From NCBI RefSeq assembly GCF_003515945.1, contig NZ_QWLM01000004.1, positions 186,001-250,000 on the forward strand: a DNA stretch of 64,000 nt, given 5' to 3'. Under the pieces are notes generated by a model. That model had not been told where the DNA came from and made no database searches. It was given only the letters and a program-made list of their open reading frames with translations. Every line of letters starts with the position of its first letter. The first letter of the stretch is position 1. A program made the position numbers and the translations under genes. The stretch comes from Dermacoccus abyssi. GTDB taxonomy: Bacteria > Actinomycetota > Actinomycetes > Actinomycetales > Dermatophilaceae. Positions 41,980 through 50,173 of this stretch are shown here, in pieces.

Positions 41980-42354
41980 TTAGGCGTCGGTTGGGGCTGG
42001 GGCTGCTGCCGCATTCGCTTTCCGAATGCAGACCATCACGGCCAGGACGAGGGCCACCACGGCGAGGAGGTGCACGGCGAGGGCCGCGATGTCGCTGACG
42101 AAGCTCAGCAGGAGCACGAGGGCCGCGAGTACCGCGAGGATGACGGCGTAGCGGCGCAGGAACGGGGCTGCAGCGCGGTTGCCGACGAGAAGGGCTTCCG
42201 GCGAACGACGGGTCGTCGCCGTCCGGATCGACACGCGGCCACCGAACGGGAGGCGTCCGTCGTCGGCACCGCGCGCCACCCACGTCATGACACCGGCAAT
42301 GACGAGAAGCGCGACAGCACCGACCATGGCGGCCACCGAGAGGTCCGAAAGCAT
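41980..42354 (-). CDS. Small membrane protein
   Basis: 124 residues with three hydrophobic helices: MVGAVALLVIAGVMTWV at the N-terminus, YAVILAVLAALVLLLSF and LAVHLLAVVALVLAVMV near the end. Between helix 1 and 2 is a basic/polar loop with GNRAAAPFLRRY. The fold recalls SdpI-type small membrane proteins, but similarity is weak. ATG 42354 (MLSDLSVAAM) follows a GCGC-rich leader without a clear ribosome site. It runs opposite to the biotin genes on both sides, and its stop abuts repeat copy 2. Confidence 0.6.
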   Translation of the reverse strand: MLSDLSVAAMVGAVALLVIAGVMTWVARGADDGRLPFGGRVSIRTATTRRSPEALLVGNRAAAPFLRRYAVILAVLAALVLLLSFVSDIAALAVHLLAVVALVLAVMVCIRKANAAAAPAPTDA

Positions 42355-42667
42355 GCGCCCCAGGGTAGCGAGGAACACCGGCTCCGGAGGCACCGGCTGA
42401 GAACCCGGACGGCGCGCCCGCGGGCAACCTGCCCCCCTGCTGGCGCAATCGTGCCCCGCGGAGTCAACGGCGTACCGCCAGCGCCGACCCGCGCGACGAA
42501 GCGCGGCCTCACCATCCCCGGGATCCAGACGACCCTGCGCGCCAAGAGCGGCCACCGCGACTGGAGCGACCCCGCCTTCCGCCTCCACTCGCCGACGCGC
42601 GGAGTCGGGTCGAGTCGATCGATGCCACAGGTGCCTCACCCCTTCCCCAGGTGAAAGGATGAGGGCC
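42355..42667. other. Gap before bioA
   Basis: 313 bases without an assignable gene. The plus strand from about 42480 to 42600 reads coding-like (TRATKRGLTIPGIQTTLRAK) but has no start, stop context or known relative. The ribosome site of bioA lies at the right end. I see no convincing promoter. Confidence 0.4.
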
Positions 42668-44008
42668 ATGCCCACCCCCGACGTCGCACGGCTGCTCGCC
42701 TCGGATCGTGACCACCTGTGGCACCCCTACTCGAGCGCCACGAACCCTGCGACGACGCGGTTCGTCGAGTCCGCGCACGGGCCGCGCCTCACCCTGCGTG
42801 ACGGCGACGGCGCATCGCGCGAGGTGCTCGACGCGATGAGCTCTTGGTGGTGCGCCATCCACGGCTACAACGTGCCCGAGCTCAACGCCGCCGCCGAGGC
42901 GCAGCTGCAGCGGATGAGTCACGTCATGTTCGGCGGCCTGACGCACGAACCCGCCGTCCGCCTCGGTGAGAAGCTCGTCGAGATCGCGCCCGCACCAGAG
43001 GCCGACCGACCGACGCTGACGCGCGCGTTCCTCGCCGACTCCGGCTCCGTCAGCGTCGAGGTGGCCCTCAAGATGGCCCTCCAGGTCTTCGCCGCCGACG
43101 AACGTCCGCGACGCACCGTCCTCACGATCCGCGGCGGTTACCACGGCGACACCCTGCACCCCATGAGCGTTTGCGACCCCGACGGCGGCATGCACTCCCT
43201 CTGGCGCGGCACGCTGCCGCAACAGCTCTTCGCCCCGCTCCCACCTGCAGGCCTTGAAGCCGACCCTGACGAACTCGAGGCATGGAAGCGCGAAACCGCT
43301 TCCCTCTACACGGAACACGCCGACGAGATCGCGGCCGTCATCGTCGAGCCACTCCTGCAGGGCGCCGGCGGTATGCGCATCTACGACCCCGAATGCGTGC
43401 GATTCCTCACCACCCTCGCCCGCGAGCACGGCGCGCTCGTCATCTTCGACGAGATCGCCACCGGCTTCGGGCGCACCGGCACCTACTGGGCTGCCAGCCG
43501 CATCGGCATCACGCCCGACATCCTCTGCCTGGGCAAGGCCCTCACCGGCGGCTACCTCACGATGGCGGCCGTGCTCTGCACCGACGAACTCGCCCGCACC
43601 ATCAGCGAGCGCACCGGCGCGATGATGCACGGCCCCACCTTCATGGGCAACCCGCTCTCGTGCGCCGTCGCGCTCGCCAGCATCGACCTCCTCGACACCA
43701 AACGTCTCACCCGCGCAGCCGAATTCGCCGACACACTCGACACTCACCTCGCTCCCCTGCGCGAACTCCCCCACGTCGCGGATGTTCGCACGCTGGGTGC
43801 GGTCGGCGTCGTCGAGCTGACCCACGACGTCGACGTCGACGCGGCCACGGCAGCCGCCCTCGACGCGGGCGCATGGATCCGCCCCTTCCGCCGCCTCATC
43901 TACACGATGCCGCCGTTCGTCTGCACCGACGACGACCTGGGCACGATCTGCGAGGCTGTCACCGCCGCGGTCCACGCATGCGCCCCGGCGAGCGAGCAGG
44001 CGCCGTGA
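42668..44008 (+). CDS. bioA: Adenosylmethionine-8-amino-7-oxononanoate aminotransferase
   Basis: PLP enzyme making 7,8-diaminopelargonate from KAPA with SAM as amino donor; 446 residues. HLWHPYSSATNP, MSSWWCAIHGYN, FADSGSVSVEVALKMA, VIFDEIATGFGRTG and the PLP lysine in LCLGKALTGGYLTMA are the DAPA aminotransferase signatures. ATG 42668 is chosen because AAAGGATGAGGG precedes it; the ATG at 42659 overlaps that sequence. The stop overlaps the bioF GTG (GTGA). Confidence 0.96.
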   Translation: MPTPDVARLLASDRDHLWHPYSSATNPATTRFVESAHGPRLTLRDGDGASREVLDAMSSWWCAIHGYNVPELNAAAEAQLQRMSHVMFGGLTHEPAVRLGEKLVEIAPAPEADRPTLTRAFLADSGSVSVEVALKMALQVFAADERPRRTVLTIRGGYHGDTLHPMSVCDPDGGMHSLWRGTLPQQLFAPLPPAGLEADPDELEAWKRETASLYTEHADEIAAVIVEPLLQGAGGMRIYDPECVRFLTTLAREHGALVIFDEIATGFGRTGTYWAASRIGITPDILCLGKALTGGYLTMAAVLCTDELARTISERTGAMMHGPTFMGNPLSCAVALASIDLLDTKRLTRAAEFADTLDTHLAPLRELPHVADVRTLGAVGVVELTHDVDVDAATAAALDAGAWIRPFRRLIYTMPPFVCTDDDLGTICEAVTAAVHACAPASEQAP

Positions 44009-45153
44009 ACCAGTACCTCGACGCCCTCGACGCCGCCGCGAAACGGCGCACCGAGCGCGACCTCATCCGCACGGCCGAGGCCGACCAGCTCGACGGTGTC
44101 CGCATCGATCTCGCGGGCAACGACTACCTCGGCCTGCGGCGCCATCCCGCGGTGCTCGACGGCGCGCAGCGAGCCCTCGACGAAGCCGGCGGCGGCGCGG
44201 GCGCGAGCCGCCTCGTCACCGGAACGCACGCCGTCCACACGACGCTCGAAGCCGAGCTCGCGGCGCACATGGGGCACGAGTCCGCGCTCGTGTTCTCCAC
44301 CGGGTACCACGCGAACCTCTCCGCCATGACGGTGCTCGGCACCGCCGACACCCTCGTCATCAGCGACGCTCACAACCACGCGAGCCTCATCGACGGCATG
44401 CGCCTCGCCAAGGCTCGCGTCGCCGTCACACCGCACCTCGACGTCGACGCCGTGCGTCGCGCCCTCGCCGAACGCACCGAGCCGCGCGCCGTCATCGTCG
44501 TCGAGTCGATCTTCTCCGTGCTCGGCGACGCCGCCGACCTCCCCGCGCTCCTCGCGCTCGCCGTCGAGCACGACGCGCTGCTCGTCGTCGACGAGGCGCA
44601 CGGTCTCGGTGTCGCGGGTGCGCGCGGCGAGGGGCTCGCCAGGGCCGGCGGCCTCCTCGACGGCGAGGGCGCCAACCGCGTCGTTGTCACGGTCACCCTG
44701 TCGAAGTCGCTCGCGAGCCAGGGCGGCGCGGTTCTCGGGCCGCGAGCGCTACGCGAGCACCTGCTCAACACGGCACGTCCGTTCATCTTCGACACGGGCC
44801 TCGCACCGGCTTCCGCTGGGGCCGCGCTCGGAGCGCTTCGTCATCTCGTCGCGCATCCCGAGCTCCCGGGCCGAACCCTCGCCGCGGCAGCCGCCATCGC
44901 CGATGCCCTCGGCGTCGAACCGTCGGCCGGGGCGGTGCTGTCCAAGGCCATGCCGTCACCCGCCGACGCCCTCGCCGCCGTCGACGCGGCCCGCGCGCAG
45001 GGTCTGCGCATCGGGTGCTTCCGCCCGCCGAGCACGCCGGACGGCATCAGCCGCCTGCGCGTCACCGCCACGGCGGGACTCACGGATGCGGAACTCGACG
45101 ACGCCAGGCGTATCCTCGGCGTCGTCGCCAGCACGTTCGAAGGAGCACGATGA
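44005..45153 (+). CDS. bioF: 8-amino-7-oxononanoate synthase
   Basis: PLP-dependent condensing enzyme joining pimeloyl thioester and alanine; 382 residues. GNDYLGLRRHP, GAGASRLVTGTHAVH, DAHNHASLIDGMRLA, LLVVDEAHGLGVAGARG and the PLP lysine in TLSKSLASQGGAVLG are diagnostic. GTG start inside the bioA stop; its own TGA overlaps bioD (ATGA). No bioC/bioH-type pimeloyl genes are in the window, so the precursor comes from elsewhere. Confidence 0.95.
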   Translation: MNQYLDALDAAAKRRTERDLIRTAEADQLDGVRIDLAGNDYLGLRRHPAVLDGAQRALDEAGGGAGASRLVTGTHAVHTTLEAELAAHMGHESALVFSTGYHANLSAMTVLGTADTLVISDAHNHASLIDGMRLAKARVAVTPHLDVDAVRRALAERTEPRAVIVVESIFSVLGDAADLPALLALAVEHDALLVVDEAHGLGVAGARGEGLARAGGLLDGEGANRVVVTVTLSKSLASQGGAVLGPRALREHLLNTARPFIFDTGLAPASAGAALGALRHLVAHPELPGRTLAAAAAIADALGVEPSAGAVLSKAMPSPADALAAVDAARAQGLRIGCFRPPSTPDGISRLRVTATAGLTDAELDDARRILGVVASTFEGAR

Positions 45154-45848
45154 GCGCCCCCGTCATCCTCGTCACCGGCACCGACACAGAGGTCGGCAAG
45201 ACGGTGACGACGGCCGCCGTCGCCGCGGCACTTGCCGCGCAGGGCATGCGGATCGCCGTCGTCAAACCTGTCCAGACGGGCCTGGCCCCGGGTGAGCCGG
45301 GTGACGTCGACGAGGTCGCCCGCCTGGCCGGCACCGAGGGCGTGACGACACACGAGTTCACCCGCCTGCCCGACCCCCTCGCGCCCGACGCCGCCGCGCG
45401 CCTCGCCGGCACGAGCATCCCGACCGTCGCGGAGCACGCCGAGCGCGTCCTCGAGATCGCCGACCGCGACGACGTCGACACCGTCATCGTCGAGGGCGCG
45501 GGCGGCCTGCTCGTCCACCTCGACGGCGGGGGCGCCACCCTGGCCGACCTCGCTGTTCACCTGCGCGACAAGGGCGTTCGCGCGGGCTTCGTGCTCGTCG
45601 TCGCGCCCCGTCTCGGCACGCTCAACGTCACGGCCCTCACCGCCGAGGCGCTGCGCCACCGGGGCCTCGACCTCATCGGCTACGTCGTCGGCAGCTACCC
45701 CGACGAGCCCGGCCTCGCCGAGCGCACGAACCTCGACGACCTGCCGAAGGCCGCCGGCGCGCAGCCGCTCGGGCGCCTGCCGGAACGTGCGGCCCAACTC
45801 GACCCGAACACCTTCCGAAACAACGCAAGCAAGTGGGTGCACCTGTGA
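45150..45848 (+). CDS. bioD: Dethiobiotin synthetase
   Basis: ATP-dependent carboxylation and ring closure of diaminopelargonate; 232 residues. P-loop VTGTDTEVGKTV, the substrate lysine in VVKPVQTGL and EGAGGLLVHL are intact. GAAGGAG precedes ATG 45150 within bioF. The stop TGA shares one base with the galT ATG (45848), so biotin and galactose genes are in one coupled operon. Confidence 0.96.
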   Translation: MSAPVILVTGTDTEVGKTVTTAAVAAALAAQGMRIAVVKPVQTGLAPGEPGDVDEVARLAGTEGVTTHEFTRLPDPLAPDAAARLAGTSIPTVAEHAERVLEIADRDDVDTVIVEGAGGLLVHLDGGGATLADLAVHLRDKGVRAGFVLVVAPRLGTLNVTALTAEALRHRGLDLIGYVVGSYPDEPGLAERTNLDDLPKAAGAQPLGRLPERAAQLDPNTFRNNASKWVHL

Positions 45849-46939
45849 TGTTCCGAACCGACGGCCGTCTCGCCGATGGCCGCACGATCCGCTGGTACGA
45901 CCGCGAGGAGGGCCGCGAAGCCGTGCCCGACCGGCGCGATCTGCCCGAGACGACGCCCATGTCGCAATTGCGCTACGACGTCCTCACCGACGAGTACATC
46001 GTGCTCGCCGCGCACCGTCAGAACCGCACCTTCATGCCGCCGGCGAACGAGTGCCCGCTGTGTCCGAGCCGCCCGGACTACGCGAGCGAAGTACCCTCGG
46101 AGGACTACGAGGTCGCTGTCTTCGACAACCGTTTCCCGGCGCTCTCGGACGCCGTCACGGGCGTCGAGGAGATCGACGACCCGCTGTTCGCCTCGGCGCC
46201 CGCGTACGGCGCGTGCGAGGTGGTCTGCTTCAGCTCGAACCACAACGCCTCGTTCAAGGACCTGTCGCTCGAGCAGGCCCGCCTCGTCGTCGACACGTGG
46301 GCCGACCGGACGCGCGAACTCTCCGCGCGCGAGAGCGTCGAGTACGTCTACCCGTTCGAGAACCGCGGCGCCGAGATCGGCGTCACCCTGCCGCACCCGC
46401 ACGGCCAGATCTACGCCTACGACATGGTTCCGCCGCGGGCGCGCAAGGAACTCGACGCCGCCCGTCGCCACCACTCGCGCACCGGCCGCAACCTCTTCGG
46501 CGACATTCTGAGCCGCGAGCTGGCGGAGGGGTCGCGCATCGTCGCACAGAACGCGACGTGGGTGGCGTTCGTGCCGTTCGCGGCGCGCTGGCCCGTCGAG
46601 GTGCACCTCTACCCGCGCCGTCAGACGCCCGACCTCGCGGCCCTCGACGAGGCGCAGCGCGACGGCCTCGCGGAGCTCTACCGCGACGTCCTCGGCCGTT
46701 TCGACGCGATGTACGACGCCCCGCTGCCCTACATCTCGGCGTGGCAGCAAGCTCCTGCGAAGGGTGACCACCCGGACCGTCGCCTCGCGTGGCTGCACGT
46801 CGAGCTGTTCTCGATCCGGCGCAGCGCGGACAAGCTCAAGTACCTCGCAGGTACCGAGTCCGGCCAGGGCGCGTTCAGCAACGACGTGGCGCCCGAGGCG
46901 GTGGCCGAGCGCCTGCGCGAGCTGGGAACGTCGCGATGA
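45848..46939 (+). CDS. galT: Galactose-1-phosphate uridylyltransferase
   Basis: Leloir pathway enzyme exchanging UMP between UDP-glucose and galactose-1-phosphate; 363 residues. The nucleophilic histidine is in LPHPHGQIYAY; ECPLCPSRP holds a zinc Cys pair and FENRGAEIG and WLHVELFS are conserved. Start ATG 45848 overlaps the bioD stop; GTG 45833 and 45845 are in-frame alternatives inside bioD. The stop overlaps galK (ATGA). Confidence 0.95.
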   Translation: MFRTDGRLADGRTIRWYDREEGREAVPDRRDLPETTPMSQLRYDVLTDEYIVLAAHRQNRTFMPPANECPLCPSRPDYASEVPSEDYEVAVFDNRFPALSDAVTGVEEIDDPLFASAPAYGACEVVCFSSNHNASFKDLSLEQARLVVDTWADRTRELSARESVEYVYPFENRGAEIGVTLPHPHGQIYAYDMVPPRARKELDAARRHHSRTGRNLFGDILSRELAEGSRIVAQNATWVAFVPFAARWPVEVHLYPRRQTPDLAALDEAQRDGLAELYRDVLGRFDAMYDAPLPYISAWQQAPAKGDHPDRRLAWLHVELFSIRRSADKLKYLAGTESGQGAFSNDVAPEAVAERLRELGTSR

Positions 46940-48144
46940 CGCAGGAGATCACCTCGAGCGACTCGCAGAGCCGCCTGCTCGCCGAAGCGGAAGCGCTGTT
47001 CGCGCGCGAGTTCGGCGACGTCACGCCGGACGGCGCGTGGTGGGCGCCCGGGCGCGTCAACATCGTCGGCGAGCACACGGACTACAACGGCGGCTACGTC
47101 CTGCCCATCGCTCTGCCGACCGGCACCGTCGCCGTCGCGCGGCGTCGTGACGACGACCTCGTCCGGCTCGTCTCCGAGGGCAAGCGCGTCGAGGCGCGCC
47201 TGGGCGACATCTCGCGCGAGGCGTCGCTCGGCTGGGCTTCGTACGCGGCCGGCGTCGGCTGGGCGGCCGCGCGTGACGGCCTCGACGTGCCCGGCCTCGA
47301 CATAGCGTTCGCGGCCGACGTGCCGCGCGGTGCCGGGCTGTCGTCGTCCGCCTCGCTGAGCTGCTCGACCGCGAGCGCCTGGAACGACTTGGCCGGATGG
47401 GGCCTCGAGCGTCCGGCCATCGCCCGCCTCGGCCGTCTCGCGGAGAACGAGATCGCCGGCGCGCCGACGGGAACGATGGACCAGATGGCCTCGGTGCTGT
47501 GTGAAGCCGGTTCCGCACTACGCCTCGACACGCTGACGAACGACACCGAGCAGGTGCCGTTCGATCTCGACTCGGCCGGGCTCGTCCTGCTCGTCGTCAA
47601 CTCCCACGCGCCGCACGAGCTCGTCGACGGGGCCTACGGCGAGCGCCGTCGCTCCTGCGAGGAGGCCGCTGATCTGCTCGGCATTGAGCGAGGTCACCTG
47701 TGCAGTGAGGTCGACGGACGCGACGTCAGTGCGGTCGATGCGCGCCTCGAGGAGTTGCCCGACGTTCCGCGCCGCCGCGCGCGCCACGTCATCACCGACT
47801 CGGCGCGGGTGCTTGCCGTGCACGAGGCGCTGGGGGCCGGCGTCACGCGCGAGAGCGCCCCCGCCGTCGGCCGCGTGCTCAGCGCGTCGCACGCCAGCAT
47901 GCGCGACGACTTCGAGATCACCGTCCCGGCCGTCGACACGCTCGCCGCGGCCCTCGAGGACGGCGGCGCGTACGGCGCACGGATGACGGGCGGCGGCTTC
48001 GGCGGCTGCGTCATCGCCCTCATCGATTCGGGCCGTGTCGACGACGCCGTGGAGCTTGCGAAGCAGCGTGCCGCGAAGGGTGGCTTCGCCCAGCCGGAGC
48101 CGTTCGTCGCCCTCGCGAGTGAAGGTGCCAAACGTCTGAAGTGA
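46936..48144 (+). CDS. galK: Galactokinase
   Basis: GHMP kinase phosphorylating galactose; 402 residues. APGRVNIVGEHTDYNGGYVL is the galactokinase signature, PRGAGLSSSASL the ATP loop and MTGGGFGGCVIAL the third motif, all intact. Starts with ATG overlapping the galT TGA. It ends the biotin-galactose run and converges on a small minus-strand gene two bases away. Confidence 0.96.
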   Translation: MTQEITSSDSQSRLLAEAEALFAREFGDVTPDGAWWAPGRVNIVGEHTDYNGGYVLPIALPTGTVAVARRRDDDLVRLVSEGKRVEARLGDISREASLGWASYAAGVGWAAARDGLDVPGLDIAFAADVPRGAGLSSSASLSCSTASAWNDLAGWGLERPAIARLGRLAENEIAGAPTGTMDQMASVLCEAGSALRLDTLTNDTEQVPFDLDSAGLVLLVVNSHAPHELVDGAYGERRRSCEEAADLLGIERGHLCSEVDGRDVSAVDARLEELPDVPRRRARHVITDSARVLAVHEALGAGVTRESAPAVGRVLSASHASMRDDFEITVPAVDTLAAALEDGGAYGARMTGGGFGGCVIALIDSGRVDDAVELAKQRAAKGGFAQPEPFVALASEGAKRLK

Positions 48145-48146
48145 CC

Positions 48147-48569
48147 TCAGACGGCGGGCAGTTCGGCGCGCGCCATGCGTGACGCCCAGCGCAAGAGGAC
48201 GACGTCGTCGGTGAGGCCGTTGGGCCGCGAGTCCGGGATGACGTCCTCCACGTCGACGAGGTAGACGAGCGCTGCCACGACGAGGCGCAGACGTGCCTTG
48301 CCGGTGATGCTGGTGGTGTGTGGGTCGTCGTGGCCGTCCACGGTGAGCATGCCCTCGTCGACGTAGGCGTCGACGACCGAGCAGATGATGTCGAGGTCAA
48401 GCCCTTGCGCGCCCTCGTACAGGCGCGGGTTGCTCTCGCGCTTCGACTCGACGCTGGCGAGCAGCCTGTGCAACTCCGTGCGGGAGGCGATGAGTGACGC
48501 CGCCCGGAGCCGCGCGCGCCGGAACGCTGCCGACGTGAGAATGCGCGCTTCGGCGGAGGGCTGGGTCAC
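48147..48569 (-). CDS. DUF1232 domain protein
   Basis: 140 residues. The C-terminal part LRLVVAALVYLVDVEDVIPD followed by SRPNGLTDDVVLLRWA matches the DUF1232/YkvA pattern (hydrophobic helix, D-x-IPD, G-x-x-DD). The N-terminal 65 residues are basic and helical. Function unknown; members are small membrane-associated proteins. Start ATG 48569. Confidence 0.7.
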   Translation of the reverse strand: MTQPSAEARILTSAAFRRARLRAASLIASRTELHRLLASVESKRESNPRLYEGAQGLDLDIICSVVDAYVDEGMLTVDGHDDPHTTSITGKARLRLVVAALVYLVDVEDVIPDSRPNGLTDDVVLLRWASRMARAELPAV

Positions 48570-48745
48570 GGCGACAAGAGTAGGCCTCGTCGGGTCTTCA
48601 TGGGCACGTATTGGACGCCTTATCCCGAACGTGCGACCCGATCACCGGGATCTGCGCAGGAGCCAGACACCCTGGCGGTTGTCGGTGGCCCGTGGTTGGC
48701 TGATGTCGAGCCGCTGAACTCGGCACTTCGAACGAAGGAGCTCCC

Positions 48746-49546
48746 ATGCCCACCCGTGACACGAACTGGCCTGCAGGCACCCCGAACTGGGTCGACTGCT
48801 GCTTCGACGACGTGAAGAAGGCCGGCGACTTCTACGCCAAGCTCTTCGGCTGGGACGTGCAGGAGGGCCCGGCCGAGATGGGCGGCTACGCACTGTGCTT
48901 CAAGCACGGACGATCCGCCGCTGCCATCACGCCGCGTATGGCGCCAGAGGTTCCCACGGCGTGGTCGACGTTCTTCGCCTCCGACGACGTCGATGCCACC
49001 GCCGAGGCGGTGCGCGCCGCGGGAGGCAGCGTCATCGCCGAGCCCATGGGCGTCGCTGGTGCAGGCCGCATGGCGTTCTTCACCGACGCCGAGGGTGCCG
49101 CGTTCGGCGCCTGGCAGGGCGGTGAGCACCACGGTTTCGGCATCTTCAACGAGTCTGGCTCCGTGGGTTGGAACGACCTCATGACGCGAGACCTCGAGGG
49201 CGCGAAGGCGTTCTACGGCAAGGTCTTCGGGTTCAGCTACGACGAGATGGGCGCCGACTACGTCACGTGCAAGCGCGCCTCCGACGATGAGGTCGTCGCC
49301 GGAATCCATCTCGCGGGGCACCTGCCGGACGAGGTCCCGGCGAACTGGCTCACGCACTTCGTCGTGGCCGACCGCGACTCGAGCGTCGCCATCGTCGAGG
49401 AGCTCGACGGCGAGGTGCTCATGAGCTTCGACACCCCGTTCGGCCCCGAGGCCACCATCCGCGGCCCCGAGGGCGAGGTCTTCAACGTCATCTCCTACAC
49501 CGCGGAAGCCGAGGAGGAGGCGGAGCACGATCGCGACGCCGAGTGA
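48746..49546 (+). CDS. VOC family protein with two glyoxalase-like domains
   Basis: 266 residues with two vicinal-oxygen-chelate domains: the first opens WVDCCFDDVKKAGDFYAKLF, the second GWNDLMTRDLEGAKAFYGKV, each ending with the usual strand pair. An acidic tail (EAEEEAEHDRDAE) closes it. The family includes glyoxalases, dioxygenases and resistance proteins; here the metal-binding residues are not complete enough to name an activity. GAAGGAG lies eight bases before the ATG. Confidence 0.87.
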   Translation: MPTRDTNWPAGTPNWVDCCFDDVKKAGDFYAKLFGWDVQEGPAEMGGYALCFKHGRSAAAITPRMAPEVPTAWSTFFASDDVDATAEAVRAAGGSVIAEPMGVAGAGRMAFFTDAEGAAFGAWQGGEHHGFGIFNESGSVGWNDLMTRDLEGAKAFYGKVFGFSYDEMGADYVTCKRASDDEVVAGIHLAGHLPDEVPANWLTHFVVADRDSSVAIVEELDGEVLMSFDTPFGPEATIRGPEGEVFNVISYTAEAEEEAEHDRDAE

Positions 49547-49685
49547 CGAGCAGGTGAGGTGAGCCGGCCCTGACCCAGGAGAATCCCGGGGACTTGTCAG
49601 GTCTGCCGGTTCCGGACGAGAGCCTTCTCCTAGGTGGACGCGGTTGGCTGTGGGGACACTGCTTCATTCCACGCGAAGGACCATC

Positions 49686-50106
49686 ATGACGAGCTCCACG
49701 CCCGCGAATTCCTCAGCCGCGACGGCACCCACTCGCACGTTCGCAGCACTCGTCGGCGTCGCGTCGCTCGCCGTGCTGCTGCAGGGCCTGTGGGCCGGAT
49801 TGTTCATGTCGACGCCCGACACCGACCCGGAGAAGACGCCCTGGCTCGAGGTCCATTCGTGGTGCGGGAAGGCCACCATCGGGTTCGCGCTCCTCGCCAC
49901 GGTGTGGGCGTTCCTGAAGCTGCGTGAACGCACCGACCTGACTTTCGGTGCGCTGGCGTTGACGGTGCTGTTGATCCTCGAGGCCTATGTCAGGTGGGCT
50001 CATCGTGGACGAGGGCAAGGACGTCATGGCCGCCGTCCATGTCCCGCTGGCGATGGCGCTCATGGGCCTGGCGGTGTGGCTCCCGCTGCGGGCCCGCAAG
50101 CGCTGA
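49686..50106 (+). pseudogene. Small four-helix membrane protein with a frameshift
   Basis: Starts MTSSTPANSSAATAP with helices FAALVGVASLAVLLQGLWAG, GFALLATVWAFL and GALALTVLLILEAYV. After YV the frame becomes Gly/Arg-rich. Removing one base (an extra A near 49992) gives GGLIVDEGKDVMAAVHVPLA and MALMGLAVWLPLRARKR with a stop at 50104-50106, which restores helix four and a basic C-terminus. The protein would have about 139 residues and resembles DUF6220-type membrane proteins (D/E-G-K-D and His before the last helix). Confidence 0.75.
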
Positions 50107-50161
50107 CTCCACCGTGGGGATGAGCCTCGGATGCGACACGCGTCCGGGGCTCGTCGTTTGG

Positions 50162-50167
50162 AACAAT
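50162..50167 (+). promoter_or_regulatory. -10-like AACAAT before purB
   Basis: AACAAT ends six bases before the purB ATG, the same spacing as at galE and the GNAT gene; no ribosome site is present, so the transcript may be leaderless. Confidence 0.35.
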
Positions 50168-50173
50168 GGGTGC

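Noticed and set aside
42480-42600. Coding-like plus-strand stretch before bioA
   Set aside because: No start, no domain and no continuation; it may be a gene remnant but the evidence is too weak to call.
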